A stretch of DNA of 64,000 nucleotides from Clostridium sp. AF27-2AA (GTDB taxonomy: Bacteria > Bacillota > Clostridia > Lachnospirales > Lachnospiraceae), in contig NZ_QUFI01000002.1 of assembly GCF_003478505.1 (NCBI RefSeq), forward strand, positions 137,095 to 201,094. The letters run 5' to 3'. Numbering within the stretch: the first letter of the stretch is position 1; every line of letters begins with the position of its first letter. The position numbers and the translations under genes were made by a program. The notes under the pieces were generated by a model that was not told the origin of the DNA, made no database searches, and saw nothing but the letters and a program-made list of their open reading frames with translations. This document shows positions 36,685 through 45,585 of the stretch, in pieces.

Positions 36685-36693
36685 GTTCTCTCC

Positions 36694-36709
36694 AACTTGT
36701 ATACAAGTT
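36694..36709. promoter_or_regulatory. Perfect 16-bp GntR/FCD-type operator before ligase 1
   Basis: AACTTGTATACAAGTT is a perfect palindrome, 10 bases upstream of the ligase 1 ATG and touching its GGAGAG ribosome site. The core TTGTATACAA is the classic target shape for FadR/FCD-subfamily GntR regulators. Near-identical sites lie at 42709-42722 and 45463-45476. A GC-rich hairpin without a T-run (GGGCTGCG/CGCAGCCC) lies 20 bases further upstream. Confidence 0.75.
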
Positions 36710-36785
36710 ATTGCCGCATAGAGGGCTGCGTGGCTTCTGCGCCCGCGCAGCCCTGTTTCCTTATTCTGTATCTAAGGAACACTCT

Positions 36786-38027
36786 TTATGCTTTTTTCGG
36801 ATCTTCCCAGATATAAAGAGTTCCGTTTGCTTTCAGTGCATCAATCTGCTCTTCATTATAACCGATTTCCTTCAGAACATCAACACCCTGCTCACCGATC
36901 AACGGTCCACGTCTGTAATCTGGAACACCCATATTTTCAAACTTGACAGGGGTACGAACCAGTCTTCTGGTATTGCCATTGGAATAGGTCATATCGTAGA
37001 AGCAGTTATTGGCTTCTGCCTGCTTATCGTTACGGATCTCGATCCAGTTCTGGCACAGCGCGAACGGAATATCTGCTGCAGTCAGGATTTCTTTCCACTC
37101 TGCTGCGGTCTTCTTTTCGAAAGCTTCCATAACAATATCATAAACTTCCGTAGTCAGACCCTTTTCCTGACAGGTCAGGATCGGGAAGTAATTCTCATTC
37201 TCTACCAGATCCTCACGGCCAACTGCTGCAATGAATTTCTTGTAGTAGGTGTTGTAATCCGGCATACAGGTCTGGATATAACGGTCATCTGCGGTATGCC
37301 ATGCGGAGTTGAACGGGTTAGCACCATTGCGGATATTGATCGGATACTGCTGCGCAATACCTTCATAGTTGGATGCCTGAACCATCATGCCCATGTTGTA
37401 TACAGCACTCTCAAACAGGGAGGTCTCAACCTTCTCACCGACACCCTTGGTCTTAGCCTGATATAATGCAGCCAGAATACCGGCTACCAGGTTCATACCT
37501 ACGTTGTGGTCACCGACACCAGGCGCACCGTTGAACGGGACATCGCTTCTCTGACGCAGAGTCTCAAAGTATCCGCCTCTTGCAAAGAATGCGGTAAAGT
37601 CAAATCCCGGAAGATCCTTATCCGGACCATACTCACCATAACCGGTACAGATTGCATAAACCAGCTTCGGATATCTTTCCTTTAAGCTCTCATAGTCAAG
37701 ACCTGCTCTCTGCAGTGCCTGCACACGCCAGTTGGTGATCAGGACATCTGCGGAATCCAGCAGCTTGAAGAATGCCTCCTTGCCCTCCGGAGTTTTCATG
37801 TTCAGGGAGATACATCTCTTATTACCATTTTCCAGATCCCAGGTTGTATTCTCATACATATCCAACGGACGTCCCTCAGACGGAGCGGTATATCTTAACG
37901 GATCACCCTTTGCGGACTCAATTTTAATAACATCTGCTCCAAGGTCAGCCATAAATCTGCCTGCGGTTGCCGCAGCGATAAAGGTTGCCAGTTCAATAAC
38001 TTTTACACCTTCCAATGGTTTGCTCAT
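36786..38027 (-). CDS. Family III acyl-CoA transferase (CaiB/Frc/HadA-like)
   Basis: Moves CoA between acids; 413 residues. N-terminal LEGVKVIELATFIAAATAGRFMADLGADVIKIE and the catalytic Asp in GFDFTAFFARGG (about residue 167) are diagnostic of class III CoA-transferases, as are the C-terminal GEQGVDVLKEIGY blocks. By analogy with HadA and FldA it should activate a 2-hydroxyacid using the CoA of the product acid. It lies between the transporter gene and ligase 1 in the dehydratase cluster. Confidence 0.92.
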   Translation of the reverse strand: MSKPLEGVKVIELATFIAAATAGRFMADLGADVIKIESAKGDPLRYTAPSEGRPLDMYENTTWDLENGNKRCISLNMKTPEGKEAFFKLLDSADVLITNWRVQALQRAGLDYESLKERYPKLVYAICTGYGEYGPDKDLPGFDFTAFFARGGYFETLRQRSDVPFNGAPGVGDHNVGMNLVAGILAALYQAKTKGVGEKVETSLFESAVYNMGMMVQASNYEGIAQQYPINIRNGANPFNSAWHTADDRYIQTCMPDYNTYYKKFIAAVGREDLVENENYFPILTCQEKGLTTEVYDIVMEAFEKKTAAEWKEILTAADIPFALCQNWIEIRNDKQAEANNCFYDMTYSNGNTRRLVRTPVKFENMGVPDYRRGPLIGEQGVDVLKEIGYNEEQIDALKANGTLYIWEDPKKA

Positions 38028-38072
38028 TTTATGTTACACTCCTTTTTGAAAAATATAATGTTCCTAACAGAT

Positions 38073-39197
38073 TCAGTCTTTGGTATCGAACTTGGTAGCT
38101 GCCATATGTACCAGATACGGGATCATGATAACCGGAATGGTTAAATAGCCCAGGTACTTGTAGCCTACTGCCACAATCTTATTCAGGCCAAGCTGCGCAA
38201 TACCGAATGCTACTACAGTGCAGATCAGGGTAACAACGATAACCTTTACACCCGGTTTTGCAGTCGGATCAAAGTTTTTGTCCAGAGAAGAACATACACG
38301 GTTGGACATACCAGCGATCATGTTTACCGCAGTAGATACAGAACCAAGTACGATCAGGATGGAAATGATCGGACGAAGCACGCCCGGTGCCACACCTCTG
38401 TTTACCAGAATCAGCAGCGGAATGCTCTCGGTTGCGAAGTTCGGATCATTTGCGATTGCCATCAGACCAACAACAGCCATCAGGCAAATCAGAACGTTTA
38501 CGAAAAATCCCTGAACCATAGAGGTCTTCGCGTCATCCGGAGATGCGAACGGTTTTGCGTGCTGTACTAACAGACCGATGGATGCCAGCTGGAAGGCTGC
38601 ATATACGAAGCCGATCCACAGTGCCTTGCCAAACGGTGCCGGATTTGCCATGCTCGCGGAAATGTTTGCGGAAATATCACCCCACTGTGCGATGATATTC
38701 GGAATATAAACGATCAACAGTCCCGCAACAATCAGTACCGATAAAGTAGCAGCCACTTTACGTACTACGTTGGTGCCATATACAGCTACCGCAAAAATAA
38801 AGATTCCTACAAAGATCGTTCCAACCCAGTGATTAATGCCAAATGCACTTTCCATAGTGCTGACACCGGTTGCGAATGCTGCTGCCGGAGCTACGCATAT
38901 CGTCACAATATATACCAGCTCATACAGATTGGAAAAAATCGGCGCATACTTGCCATAAAAACTGTTATTGAAGCTTCTGTAATCATAAACCTCATGCTTC
39001 TTTGCATATCTCAGTGCATACCACTGGAAAAATGCACCCAGGAATTGAGTCATAATGCAGGTTACGAATGCCCAGATTCCGAACTGTACGAAATACTGAC
39101 GAAGCTGGTTGCCTGATGCAAAACCGCCGCCGAACTGTGTCGTAAACCACACAAATGCAACACCTACTGTTACGGACATTTTGTCTTTACTAATCAT
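38073..39197 (-). CDS. YkvI-like membrane transporter (APC/LeuT-fold superfamily, function unknown)
   Basis: A 374-residue protein with about ten membrane segments. The first helix has the broken-helix motif FVWFTTQFGGGFASGNQLRQYF, seen in the YkvI/COG3949 group of LeuT-fold proteins, and helix 6 region has PIISILIVLGSVSTAVNMIAGMSNRV. Family members are not well characterised. Its position between the dehydratase genes and the CoA-transferase suggests it imports the substrate acid or its amino-acid precursor, or exports the product. GGGGGA precedes the ATG. Confidence 0.7.
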   Translation of the reverse strand: MISKDKMSVTVGVAFVWFTTQFGGGFASGNQLRQYFVQFGIWAFVTCIMTQFLGAFFQWYALRYAKKHEVYDYRSFNNSFYGKYAPIFSNLYELVYIVTICVAPAAAFATGVSTMESAFGINHWVGTIFVGIFIFAVAVYGTNVVRKVAATLSVLIVAGLLIVYIPNIIAQWGDISANISASMANPAPFGKALWIGFVYAAFQLASIGLLVQHAKPFASPDDAKTSMVQGFFVNVLICLMAVVGLMAIANDPNFATESIPLLILVNRGVAPGVLRPIISILIVLGSVSTAVNMIAGMSNRVCSSLDKNFDPTAKPGVKVIVVTLICTVVAFGIAQLGLNKIVAVGYKYLGYLTIPVIMIPYLVHMAATKFDTKD

Positions 39198-39324
39198 AAT
39201 GCCATCCCCCTATTTTTTTCTGCAGATCCTGTTCTATGAAAGGCTTCCCGCCTGACATAGTTCCCACAGTTTCTTTTATATCGCAAAGCGGACGATTCCG
39301 GCCCGCCTCTCGATCAACATTTTG

Positions 39325-40434
39325 TTACAGCATTTCCTTGAACGCCTGGATCATGGTGGCTGCCTGCTCGTAGTTTACCATCTGGCGGTCAACCTCGATA
39401 TTTAAGTTCAGGAGACCTGCCTGCTCGCATGCTCTCTTGATCGGAACGTAATCAAACTCCTCCGGATCACAGAACTTGGTCATCAGAACGATGATGCCCT
39501 TTGCGTCATGGGCCTTTGCCTGCTCAATGATATAATCCACACGTTTCTTTTCCTTATCATAAAGGAGTGTGCAGTTGTCCATGTTTGCGAATTTTTGTGC
39601 CAGTGCGTCTACCGGATTCGTCATTTCCGGGGTATCGGTACGATACTGTCTGGTCTCGTTCGCAACATCATCTGCAACAATCTGGATGCCGTTGTCGTCG
39701 AAAATCTTTAACATGCCAGGAGCATCTGCCAGAATGCCGCTTACCAGAACACGGGCTGTGCGGGTGCTCTTCGGACCGGCTAAGAGCTCAGCAGTCAGTT
39801 CTTTTACAATTGCGGTATGCTCTTCCGGAAGCATGAACCATGCGCTCTTGAATACATCGCTTCTCTCGGCTGCGGTGATGTCTGCGTTTGCTGCTGCCTC
39901 GGAGAATGCTCTCATGGCTGCGTTGTGCTCGTTGTATACTTTAATGGACTCAACCAGAGCGAACTCGGAGAACTGTGCTCCGGTTGCAACAGTCAGGTCA
40001 TTGATGACTCTCTCATAACCAGCCTTGGTGAATTTGATGCCGAAGTCCGGTTTCCGGTTCTGCGGATAGGTCATCGGGATGAACGGGATATCCTTTACTG
40101 CGTATTTCCAGTTCTGGCCCAGAGTTTTTAAGGAGTCACACAGAGACGGAATGATAATAGCGGAAATACCTTTGTACTCTCCCTTGATTCCCAGCTCCAG
40201 GATTGTCTGCATGATAGAGCAGATAAATGCCGGATAATATTTCTTTGCCTCGTTGATCTCCATGTCTGCGCCCCAGACACCCATCGGTACCAGGCCCATG
40301 GAATGAACGATCTCCTGTGGTGTATAATAGGTTACTGCAACGACCTTCTTACCTTCAGCCAGATATTTGTCCAGCTGTTTTCTCGGATTTGCAGCAACTT
40401 CATGAAGCTGTGCTAATAATTCCTTTGCTGCCAT
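39325..40434 (-). CDS. 2-Hydroxyacyl-CoA dehydratase beta subunit (HadC/FldC/LcdB-like)
   Basis: A 369-residue subunit carrying a [4Fe-4S] cluster of the 2-hydroxyacyl-CoA dehydratase. Cysteines at family positions occur in YPAFICSIMQT (about 72), IIPSLCDSLKT (about 99) and LMTKFCDPEEFD (about 318). The start has QLHEVAANPRKQLDKYLAEGKKVVAVTYYTPQEIVHS, typical of the group. It lies 2 bases after the alpha subunit gene. Overall it is nearest in character to lactoyl-, isocaproyl- or phenyllactyl-CoA dehydratases; substrate remains open. Confidence 0.92.
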   Translation of the reverse strand: MAAKELLAQLHEVAANPRKQLDKYLAEGKKVVAVTYYTPQEIVHSMGLVPMGVWGADMEINEAKKYYPAFICSIMQTILELGIKGEYKGISAIIIPSLCDSLKTLGQNWKYAVKDIPFIPMTYPQNRKPDFGIKFTKAGYERVINDLTVATGAQFSEFALVESIKVYNEHNAAMRAFSEAAANADITAAERSDVFKSAWFMLPEEHTAIVKELTAELLAGPKSTRTARVLVSGILADAPGMLKIFDDNGIQIVADDVANETRQYRTDTPEMTNPVDALAQKFANMDNCTLLYDKEKKRVDYIIEQAKAHDAKGIIVLMTKFCDPEEFDYVPIKRACEQAGLLNLNIEVDRQMVNYEQAATMIQAFKEML

Positions 40435-40436
40435 CT

Positions 40437-41672
40437 CTATTTCCCTCCTTTGTTTGCTTCCATGATCTCTGTCAGGCCCTGTACGCGGGTATCGTACTGT
40501 GCCTCAGAGAAGTTTCTCGGATCAGCCTGGTCGCCATCGAAGGAAACAACCGGGATGCCGCATGCCTCGCCGATCTGACGGCTCATCTCCGGCATGAATC
40601 CGGACCACAGCTTGCAGGAGCGGTTGGTATGTACTAACAGACCTTCTACATGGTTATCCTTGCAGAGCCTGATACGTTTGTCTCTGGCATGCTCAAGGTT
40701 CATGGCATTCGGAACGTTTGCGTATGCACGGCACATTCCGTCAAAGTCATCGTAGATGAAGCCGAATGCGTCAGCATAAATAGTGGTTACCATGTTGATG
40801 CCTCTGCTCTTTAAGCCGGTAGAGGTAACACGCAGCCACGGCCAGCATGCGATGCCCTCGAACATGATACGGTATTTCTCTTCTGCGCGGAAGGTGGAAA
40901 CGCCTTTCTCATGGTTCTCTTTGTACTCTTTTAACAGGGTCTCCATAGCATCGCCTGCTTCTTCTTTACCACGGGCGGTAACCATAACTGCCATGTGGTT
41001 TAACAGGTCAAAGCCATTGAACGGGGACGGAACATATTTTGCCTGGGAGGTTGCCTCGATCCATGCGCGGCTTGCGCGTCCGGAGGAAGCCATAACCTCT
41101 TTGAAGCGCTCATCGCTCCATTTCTTGCCGGTGTATGCTTCCAGACCATGAATGACATCCCAGAACTGAGCCTTGATGTACTCGGTCTCCGCATCGGATA
41201 CCTCGTAATCCGGGTTGAACGGAATATCGATCATGAACATCGGGATATTCAGCTCTTTTGCCAGGTTTTCGTACCATTTGATCATACAGTTACAGATGTT
41301 GTTACAGCAAAGTACGAAGTCCGGCATCGGCATATCCTGCTCCGGAGCGGATTTCAGTTTTGCATAAGCAAGGGAGATACGTGCATATGCGCAGATATCG
41401 TTGGAGTAGCCCTCGCCCTCTGCCTCATTACACATTCTCTCACCGCCGCCTCTTGCTGCAATGCCGGCTGCCTGGTTTTCCGGGTAGCAGACATACAGTC
41501 CGAGCGTCTCCGGGATTTCTACCGGGAAGTTGCTGGCACACCAGCCAACCATCTCTCCGCGTTTTTTGGCCTCCATCGCATCACTGTAAGCCTTTGCCGC
41601 GATCTGGCCCAGCTTAAACTTTGCTGAGTTCGGATCTGGTGCTGGTCTGCTCTTTTTTACTTCTTCAGCCAT
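40437..41672 (-). CDS. 2-Hydroxyacyl-CoA dehydratase alpha subunit (HadB/FldB/LcdA-like)
   Basis: A 411-residue partner that binds a [4Fe-4S] cluster and the acyl-CoA. Visible landmarks are GWCASNFPVEIPETLGLYVCYPEN, LCCNNICNCMIKWYENLA, SPFNGFDLLNHMAVM, FEGIACWPWL, HTNRSCKLWSGF and SFDGDQADPRNFSEAQYDTRVQGL, all conserved in the family. The mechanism is ketyl-radical dehydration driven by a single electron from the activator. Preceded by the activator gene, followed by the beta subunit at 2 bases. Chain specificity cannot be inferred safely. Confidence 0.93.
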   Translation of the reverse strand: MAEEVKKSRPAPDPNSAKFKLGQIAAKAYSDAMEAKKRGEMVGWCASNFPVEIPETLGLYVCYPENQAAGIAARGGGERMCNEAEGEGYSNDICAYARISLAYAKLKSAPEQDMPMPDFVLCCNNICNCMIKWYENLAKELNIPMFMIDIPFNPDYEVSDAETEYIKAQFWDVIHGLEAYTGKKWSDERFKEVMASSGRASRAWIEATSQAKYVPSPFNGFDLLNHMAVMVTARGKEEAGDAMETLLKEYKENHEKGVSTFRAEEKYRIMFEGIACWPWLRVTSTGLKSRGINMVTTIYADAFGFIYDDFDGMCRAYANVPNAMNLEHARDKRIRLCKDNHVEGLLVHTNRSCKLWSGFMPEMSRQIGEACGIPVVSFDGDQADPRNFSEAQYDTRVQGLTEIMEANKGGK

Positions 41673-41810
41673 TGTGAAAAACCTCCTTTATACATTTTCA
41701 TTTCCTAAACTTAAATAGGTTCTGGCCGTCCGCACGTCACTTGCGGCGTCTGTCCGGTCTGTATCAGCTCGCGTCCTCCGCAAAGGAACACGGTAAGCTT
41801 TCTGTTTGAT

Positions 41811-42590
41811 CTATGACTGGCTGCTCTTTCCGTATGCGTAAATTGCTGCGCCGAGAGCTCCAAGTTCCTGTGCCCGCTTGTCGTAGTAGATTTCCACGCC
41901 AAGCTCCTTTGCCATGGCATTGCGGACACCGCCGTTCTGCGCCACGCCGCCGCTCATGCAGACCTCCTCGCGGATGCCTACACGCTTTGCCAGAGATGCA
42001 ACCCTGGTTGCCACAGACTGGCAGATACCTGCTACCAGATCCGGGATATCAGTTCCGGATGCCAGCTGGGAAATTACCTCGGACTCTGCGAATACCGTGC
42101 AGGTGCTGGAGATGCTTGCCGGCTTTACTGCTTTTGCGGCTTCGGTTTCCAGCTGGGAAATATCAAGCTTCAGGATATTTGCCATAACATCCAGGAATCT
42201 GCCGGTTCCTGCCGCGCATTTGTCATTCATAACAAAGTTAATCATGCGTCCCTCTTCATTCAGAGAAAGAACCTTGGCATCCTGGCCTCCTATATCGATT
42301 ACTGTTCTTGCGCCCGGACAAACATAGTGGACACCCAGCGCGTGACAGGTCAGCTCACTGACCTGATAATCTGCCCCATCATAGGTCTGGCGTCCGTATC
42401 CGGTTGCCACGGTGCATGCCATATCTGCCTGCGTAAGACCGCTTTCTTTCATTACATTTTCCAGTGCCTTGCTGACTCCGTCTGTTCCGACGGTAGCTAC
42501 CACAATGGAGGAGGCCACGATTTCGCTTCCATCCTTCAGGATCACTGCCTTGGATGTAGTAGAGCCAATATCAATTCCCAGTGTATACAT
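41811..42590 (-). CDS. Activator of 2-hydroxyacyl-CoA dehydratase (HgdC/HadI/FldI-like ATPase)
   Basis: A 259-residue homodimeric ASKHA-fold ATPase that injects one electron into the dehydratase. ATP site LGIDIGSTTSKAVI at 4-17, GGQDAK at 101-106; the cluster-bridging cysteines are Cys125 in NDKCAAGTGRF and Cys164 in SSTCTVFAESEV; GGVAQNGGVRNAM lies near 218. The ATG at 42590 follows GAGGTG; a GTG three codons upstream is less likely. It is the first gene of the dehydratase operon, with a leader of about 120 bases starting at a GntR-type operator. A 138-base gap separates it from the alpha subunit gene. Confidence 0.94.
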   Translation of the reverse strand: MYTLGIDIGSTTSKAVILKDGSEIVASSIVVATVGTDGVSKALENVMKESGLTQADMACTVATGYGRQTYDGADYQVSELTCHALGVHYVCPGARTVIDIGGQDAKVLSLNEEGRMINFVMNDKCAAGTGRFLDVMANILKLDISQLETEAAKAVKPASISSTCTVFAESEVISQLASGTDIPDLVAGICQSVATRVASLAKRVGIREEVCMSGGVAQNGGVRNAMAKELGVEIYYDKRAQELGALGAAIYAYGKSSQS

Positions 42591-42708
42591 AACTGACACC
42601 TCTTCGAAATTTTTAACTGTTATTTCTATGTTTCTTTGCAGTTGTTAAAAATTAAACAAGTTTGAGCAAATAAAAACGGCGTCTTGCTTGTGTTTCACAC
42701 TTTGGTAT

Positions 42709-42722
42709 TCTAGTATACAAGA
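42709..42722. promoter_or_regulatory. GntR/FCD-type operator overlapping the -10 of the dehydratase operon
   Basis: TCTAGTATACAAGA differs by one mismatch from a perfect palindrome and matches the sites at 36694 and 45463. Read on the minus strand it contains TATACT, a good -10 box, giving a leader of about 115 bases to the activator gene; the -35 is poor. Bound repressor would cover the -10. The 430-base gap 42591-43020 otherwise holds A/T-rich sequence and a terminator, with no gene visible. Confidence 0.65.
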
Positions 42723-42956
42723 TAAACGCCAAAAAAATTTGTTGTACGATTCCTCAATATCGCCAACAAACAGCTCAACTCATGACCTTATAGTATCAAA
42801 TTTATCAATGAATGTAAATAGTTTCTTTGCATTTTTTGTGTTTTTTACCGAGATTTTATTTGCACACCATTTCTTTCGTTTTTTAGTTTACATAAATCAT
42901 GCATTTTTTGTTTATTTTTAAACACTCTCAAATCCCTGTCAATTGTCTGAACACCA

Positions 42957-43002
42957 AGAAAGAGACGGAAATATGCGCTTCTTTGCATATTCCGTCTCTT
43001 CC
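42957..43002 (-). terminator. Terminator downstream of GntR regulator A
   Basis: Minus-strand AAGAGACGGAATATGC and GCATATTTCCGTCTCTT form a 16-bp stem with one bulged base, followed by TCTTGG. It lies 19 bases after the GntR A stop and insulates it from the dehydratase operon promoter. Confidence 0.75.
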
Positions 43003-43020
43003 TTTCTATAATGGATCGGA

Positions 43021-43722
43021 TCAACCATTCCTGAAATAGGTCGGATACTTGGCCGTAGCCCTGTCCGCAATGGCTGTGATCGTTTCCAGATGCCTTCCCA
43101 TGCATTCCTGAACTTTCTGGATGTTCCCTTCCACAATAGCCTCAACTATCTTTTTGTGTTCCTCGATCAGCTGCGGCACACGATTATCGAAAGCCACATC
43201 AAAGTTGCGCCAGCGCGCGAGGTGCAGCATCAGGCTATCCAACATGCGCATCATGGCGCTGCGTCCTACACTGTCGATCATAATCTTATGGAATTCGGCA
43301 TCCAGATCCGGAAAACGGCCAAAGTAATCGGCCTCATCCCTGTATTTCTCCTGTTCCTTCAGATTCGCTTCCAGCCGCTTAAGCATCTGGCTGCGCTCTG
43401 CTTCGCCCAGTTCGGTAAAAATCTCATAGAGGACTTCCTTTTCCACCGCTGTACGCAGTGTCAGAAGATCCGCGATATGGCTTAAATCCATGAGACTGAC
43501 ATAGGTACCCCGCTGCGGATAAATCTCAATAAAGCCAAGCTGCTTAAGACGCGTAAACACAGTGCGGATGACCGAGCGGGACACTCCGTACTCCGCAGAC
43601 ATCTGATTCTCGCTGATCAGCTGTCCAGGCTCCAGGCGCAGCTGGATGATCCGGTTCAGCATCTGTTCAAAAATTTCATCTGACGTATTCGGATGACTCT
43701 CACCAGACTTTGCGTAAATCAT
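43021..43722 (-). CDS. GntR family regulator, FadR/FCD subfamily (regulator A)
   Basis: A 233-residue DNA-binding regulator. Winged helix-turn-helix at about 15-80 with ISENQMSAEYGVSRSVIRTVFTRLKQLGFIEIYPQRGTYV, then an all-helical FCD ligand domain with LDAEFHKIMIDSVGR and metal/ligand-type histidines (HKKIVEAI, MGRHLETI). It lies between the second acyl-CoA ligase and the dehydratase operon and has its own promoter with TTGACA. The FCD family senses carboxylic acids, which fits control of this cluster through the TTGTATACAA-like sites. The HTH is clearly related to that of regulator B. Confidence 0.9.
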   Translation of the reverse strand: MIYAKSGESHPNTSDEIFEQMLNRIIQLRLEPGQLISENQMSAEYGVSRSVIRTVFTRLKQLGFIEIYPQRGTYVSLMDLSHIADLLTLRTAVEKEVLYEIFTELGEAERSQMLKRLEANLKEQEKYRDEADYFGRFPDLDAEFHKIMIDSVGRSAMMRMLDSLMLHLARWRNFDVAFDNRVPQLIEEHKKIVEAIVEGNIQKVQECMGRHLETITAIADRATAKYPTYFRNG

Positions 43723-43755
43723 ACTCTTTCCTCCCCGCTGCTCTTATTTTACACA

Positions 43756-43784
43756 ATTTTACGCCAGAATCAATCCGCTGTCAA
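43756..43784 (-). promoter_or_regulatory. Promoter of GntR regulator A
   Basis: Minus-strand TTGACA (43784-43779), 17 bases, TAAAAT (43761-43756). It starts 19 bases beyond the stop of the second ligase gene, so regulator A has its own expression. Confidence 0.82.
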
Positions 43785-43802
43785 CCGCGGGCCAAAAGCA
43801 AT

Positions 43803-43849
43803 TTAAAGAGTATTCACGAAAGGTCCGAAACAGGCCGGGGTAGTATCCG
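43803..43849. repeat. Solo arm of the palindromic repeat family, within coding sequence
   Basis: On the minus strand the stretch reads GGATACTACCCCGGCCTG, then TTTCGGACCTTTCGTGAAT, almost identical to the right arm of the 218-bp palindrome (23523-23564). Here only one arm is present. It supplies the last codons and stop of the second acyl-CoA ligase gene. Confidence 0.7.
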
Positions 43850-45443
43850 GGTTCGTCTGAATGATCTCGGCCGCCTGTTTTTTCAGTTCTCCCAGCATAA
43901 CCTTCCCGCTTGCATTCATAGGGAATGCTTCCATACGCACGATGTGTGCCGGCAGCTTATAATACGCCAGATGCTTCTCCATATGTGTCATAAGGCCCGC
44001 ATTGCCAATGGTCATTCCTTCCTCCGGGATGATACAGGCCACGATCATCTCCTGCAGAACCTCTGTCGGAAGACCGATCACCTTCACATCACGGATGCCC
44101 GGGTAATGCCAGATCACCTGCTCAATTTCCCGCGGAGAAATATTCTCTCCACCCCGAATGATCATTTCTTTTATGCGGCCTGTGATATACAGAAAATTCC
44201 GTCCGTCCAGATGTCCCATATCGCCGGTATGGAGCCATCCGTCCGCGTCAATGGTCTTTGCCGTTTCTTCCGGCAGATGATAATAGCCCTGCATGACATT
44301 GTAGCCACGCACGCAGATTTCTCCGTCTTCCCCTGTTTGCAGGCGGGCTCCGTCCGGCGCCAGGATCCGTACCTCGCAGTGGCGCAGTACCCGTCCTGCC
44401 GTTGTGGCACGCTCTGTCTCCGAATCTCCCACATCACTGATGCTGACGCAGGGTGCGGTTTCCGTCTGTCCGTAAGATGCATGAAGGAGCAGTCCCGGAA
44501 TTTCCCTGCGAATGGCATCATATTCTTCCTCACTGACCGGCGAGCCGGCAATGATGCCGTTTCGCAGGCTGCTTAAGTCATAGTCCTTATGGGCCGGATT
44601 CCTGGTGATAGCCAGGAACATGGACGGCACACCGTTTAACACCGTACAGTGATGCTTCTGTACCGTCTGCAGCACAGTTATGGTCTTATAATACTCCACC
44701 GTATGCATGCAGCAGCCGGTATGGATACTGGTCAGCAGACTGGCCGTTAAGCCAAAACAGTGAAACAAAGGAACGGCAATCATCATCTTATCGGATTCTT
44801 CCCAGCCCATATGGCCGCAGATTTCCAGCGCGCTGTTCACCAGACTGTAATGACTCAGCATAACCCCCTTTGGCATTGCCGTTGTTCCCGAGGTAAACAG
44901 GATAGCTGCCGTATCCTCCGGCCCCACCCTCCGGATATAGCCGCCAATCTCCCGTGTCACCTTTTTCATGCGCTCCGCGAAAACAAAGCTTTTTTCTGTC
45001 ATCCACTGTCTTGCGGTATCCCGGCCAATGTAGATCCAGCGCTTCACCGTTCCCTCTAACTTCGGCGTGAGCTGTGCCACCATGTCCTCGTAAACTAGCT
45101 TTTTGTAGCCTTCTCCATAATACACAAACTCTACATCCGCATAGCGGAGCACCTGCTCCAGTTCCTCTGTGCTGTAGCAGGTATTCAGAAGGACCGGAAC
45201 TGCCCCAATCTTGCTCAGGGCCAGAAATACAATGATCCAGTTGGGTGAGTTGGTACTCCAGATCCCCACATGGGTGCCTTTTCTGATTCCACAGGAAAGC
45301 ATTCTTCCTACCATATAATCACTCAGCGTATCAAGATCCTTCCAGGTATAGCGCTGCTCATCTGCCTCTAGCGCGATACGGTCCGCGCTTTCCCTGACCC
45401 GGTTTCTGAGACATTCCGCAATTGTCTTTTTAATCAGCCTCAT
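43803..45443 (-). CDS. Acyl-CoA synthetase (AMP-forming), paralogue 2
   Basis: A 546-residue ANL ligase, paralogous to the one at 35062. Motifs: LFTSGTTAMPKGVMLSH, ASYGQTETAPC, GWLHTGDMGHL, GRIKEMIIRGGENISPREIE and the catalytic Lys in NASGKVMLGE. The frame extends to 45518, but ATG 45443 (MRLIKKTIAECL) follows AAGGAG and aligns with paralogue 1. Its last about 15 residues (DTTPACFGPFVNTL) are encoded by a solo repeat arm and are absent from paralogue 1, pointing to repeat insertion at the 3' end. An operator lies 20 bases upstream of the ATG. Confidence 0.9.
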   Translation of the reverse strand: MRLIKKTIAECLRNRVRESADRIALEADEQRYTWKDLDTLSDYMVGRMLSCGIRKGTHVGIWSTNSPNWIIVFLALSKIGAVPVLLNTCYSTEELEQVLRYADVEFVYYGEGYKKLVYEDMVAQLTPKLEGTVKRWIYIGRDTARQWMTEKSFVFAERMKKVTREIGGYIRRVGPEDTAAILFTSGTTAMPKGVMLSHYSLVNSALEICGHMGWEESDKMMIAVPLFHCFGLTASLLTSIHTGCCMHTVEYYKTITVLQTVQKHHCTVLNGVPSMFLAITRNPAHKDYDLSSLRNGIIAGSPVSEEEYDAIRREIPGLLLHASYGQTETAPCVSISDVGDSETERATTAGRVLRHCEVRILAPDGARLQTGEDGEICVRGYNVMQGYYHLPEETAKTIDADGWLHTGDMGHLDGRNFLYITGRIKEMIIRGGENISPREIEQVIWHYPGIRDVKVIGLPTEVLQEMIVACIIPEEGMTIGNAGLMTHMEKHLAYYKLPAHIVRMEAFPMNASGKVMLGELKKQAAEIIQTNPDTTPACFGPFVNTL

Positions 45444-45462
45444 AACAAACAACTCCTTGCAT

Positions 45463-45476
45463 ACTTGTCGACAAGT
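45463..45476. promoter_or_regulatory. Perfect 14-bp GntR/FCD-type operator before ligase 2
   Basis: ACTTGTCGACAAGT is a perfect palindrome 20 bases upstream of the ligase 2 ATG. It has the same arms as the site at 36694 with a CG centre in place of AT. A candidate promoter TTGCAA-17-TAAGTT lies upstream, so a bound repressor would block elongation or initiation. Confidence 0.7.
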
Positions 45477-45585
45477 TTTTTCTGTTAATAACTTAACACC
45501 TTTCAGGCTGATTTGCAAATATTTTTTTCGTACTCACGGACTTTCGTCAATACTGCTGATTTTCATTTTGGGCCTTTGTCTATTT

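Noticed and set aside
36710..36785. GC-rich hairpin between the CoA-transferase and ligase 1 as a terminator
   Set aside because: Stem GGGCTGCG/CGCAGCCC has no T-run; at most a stability or attenuation element.
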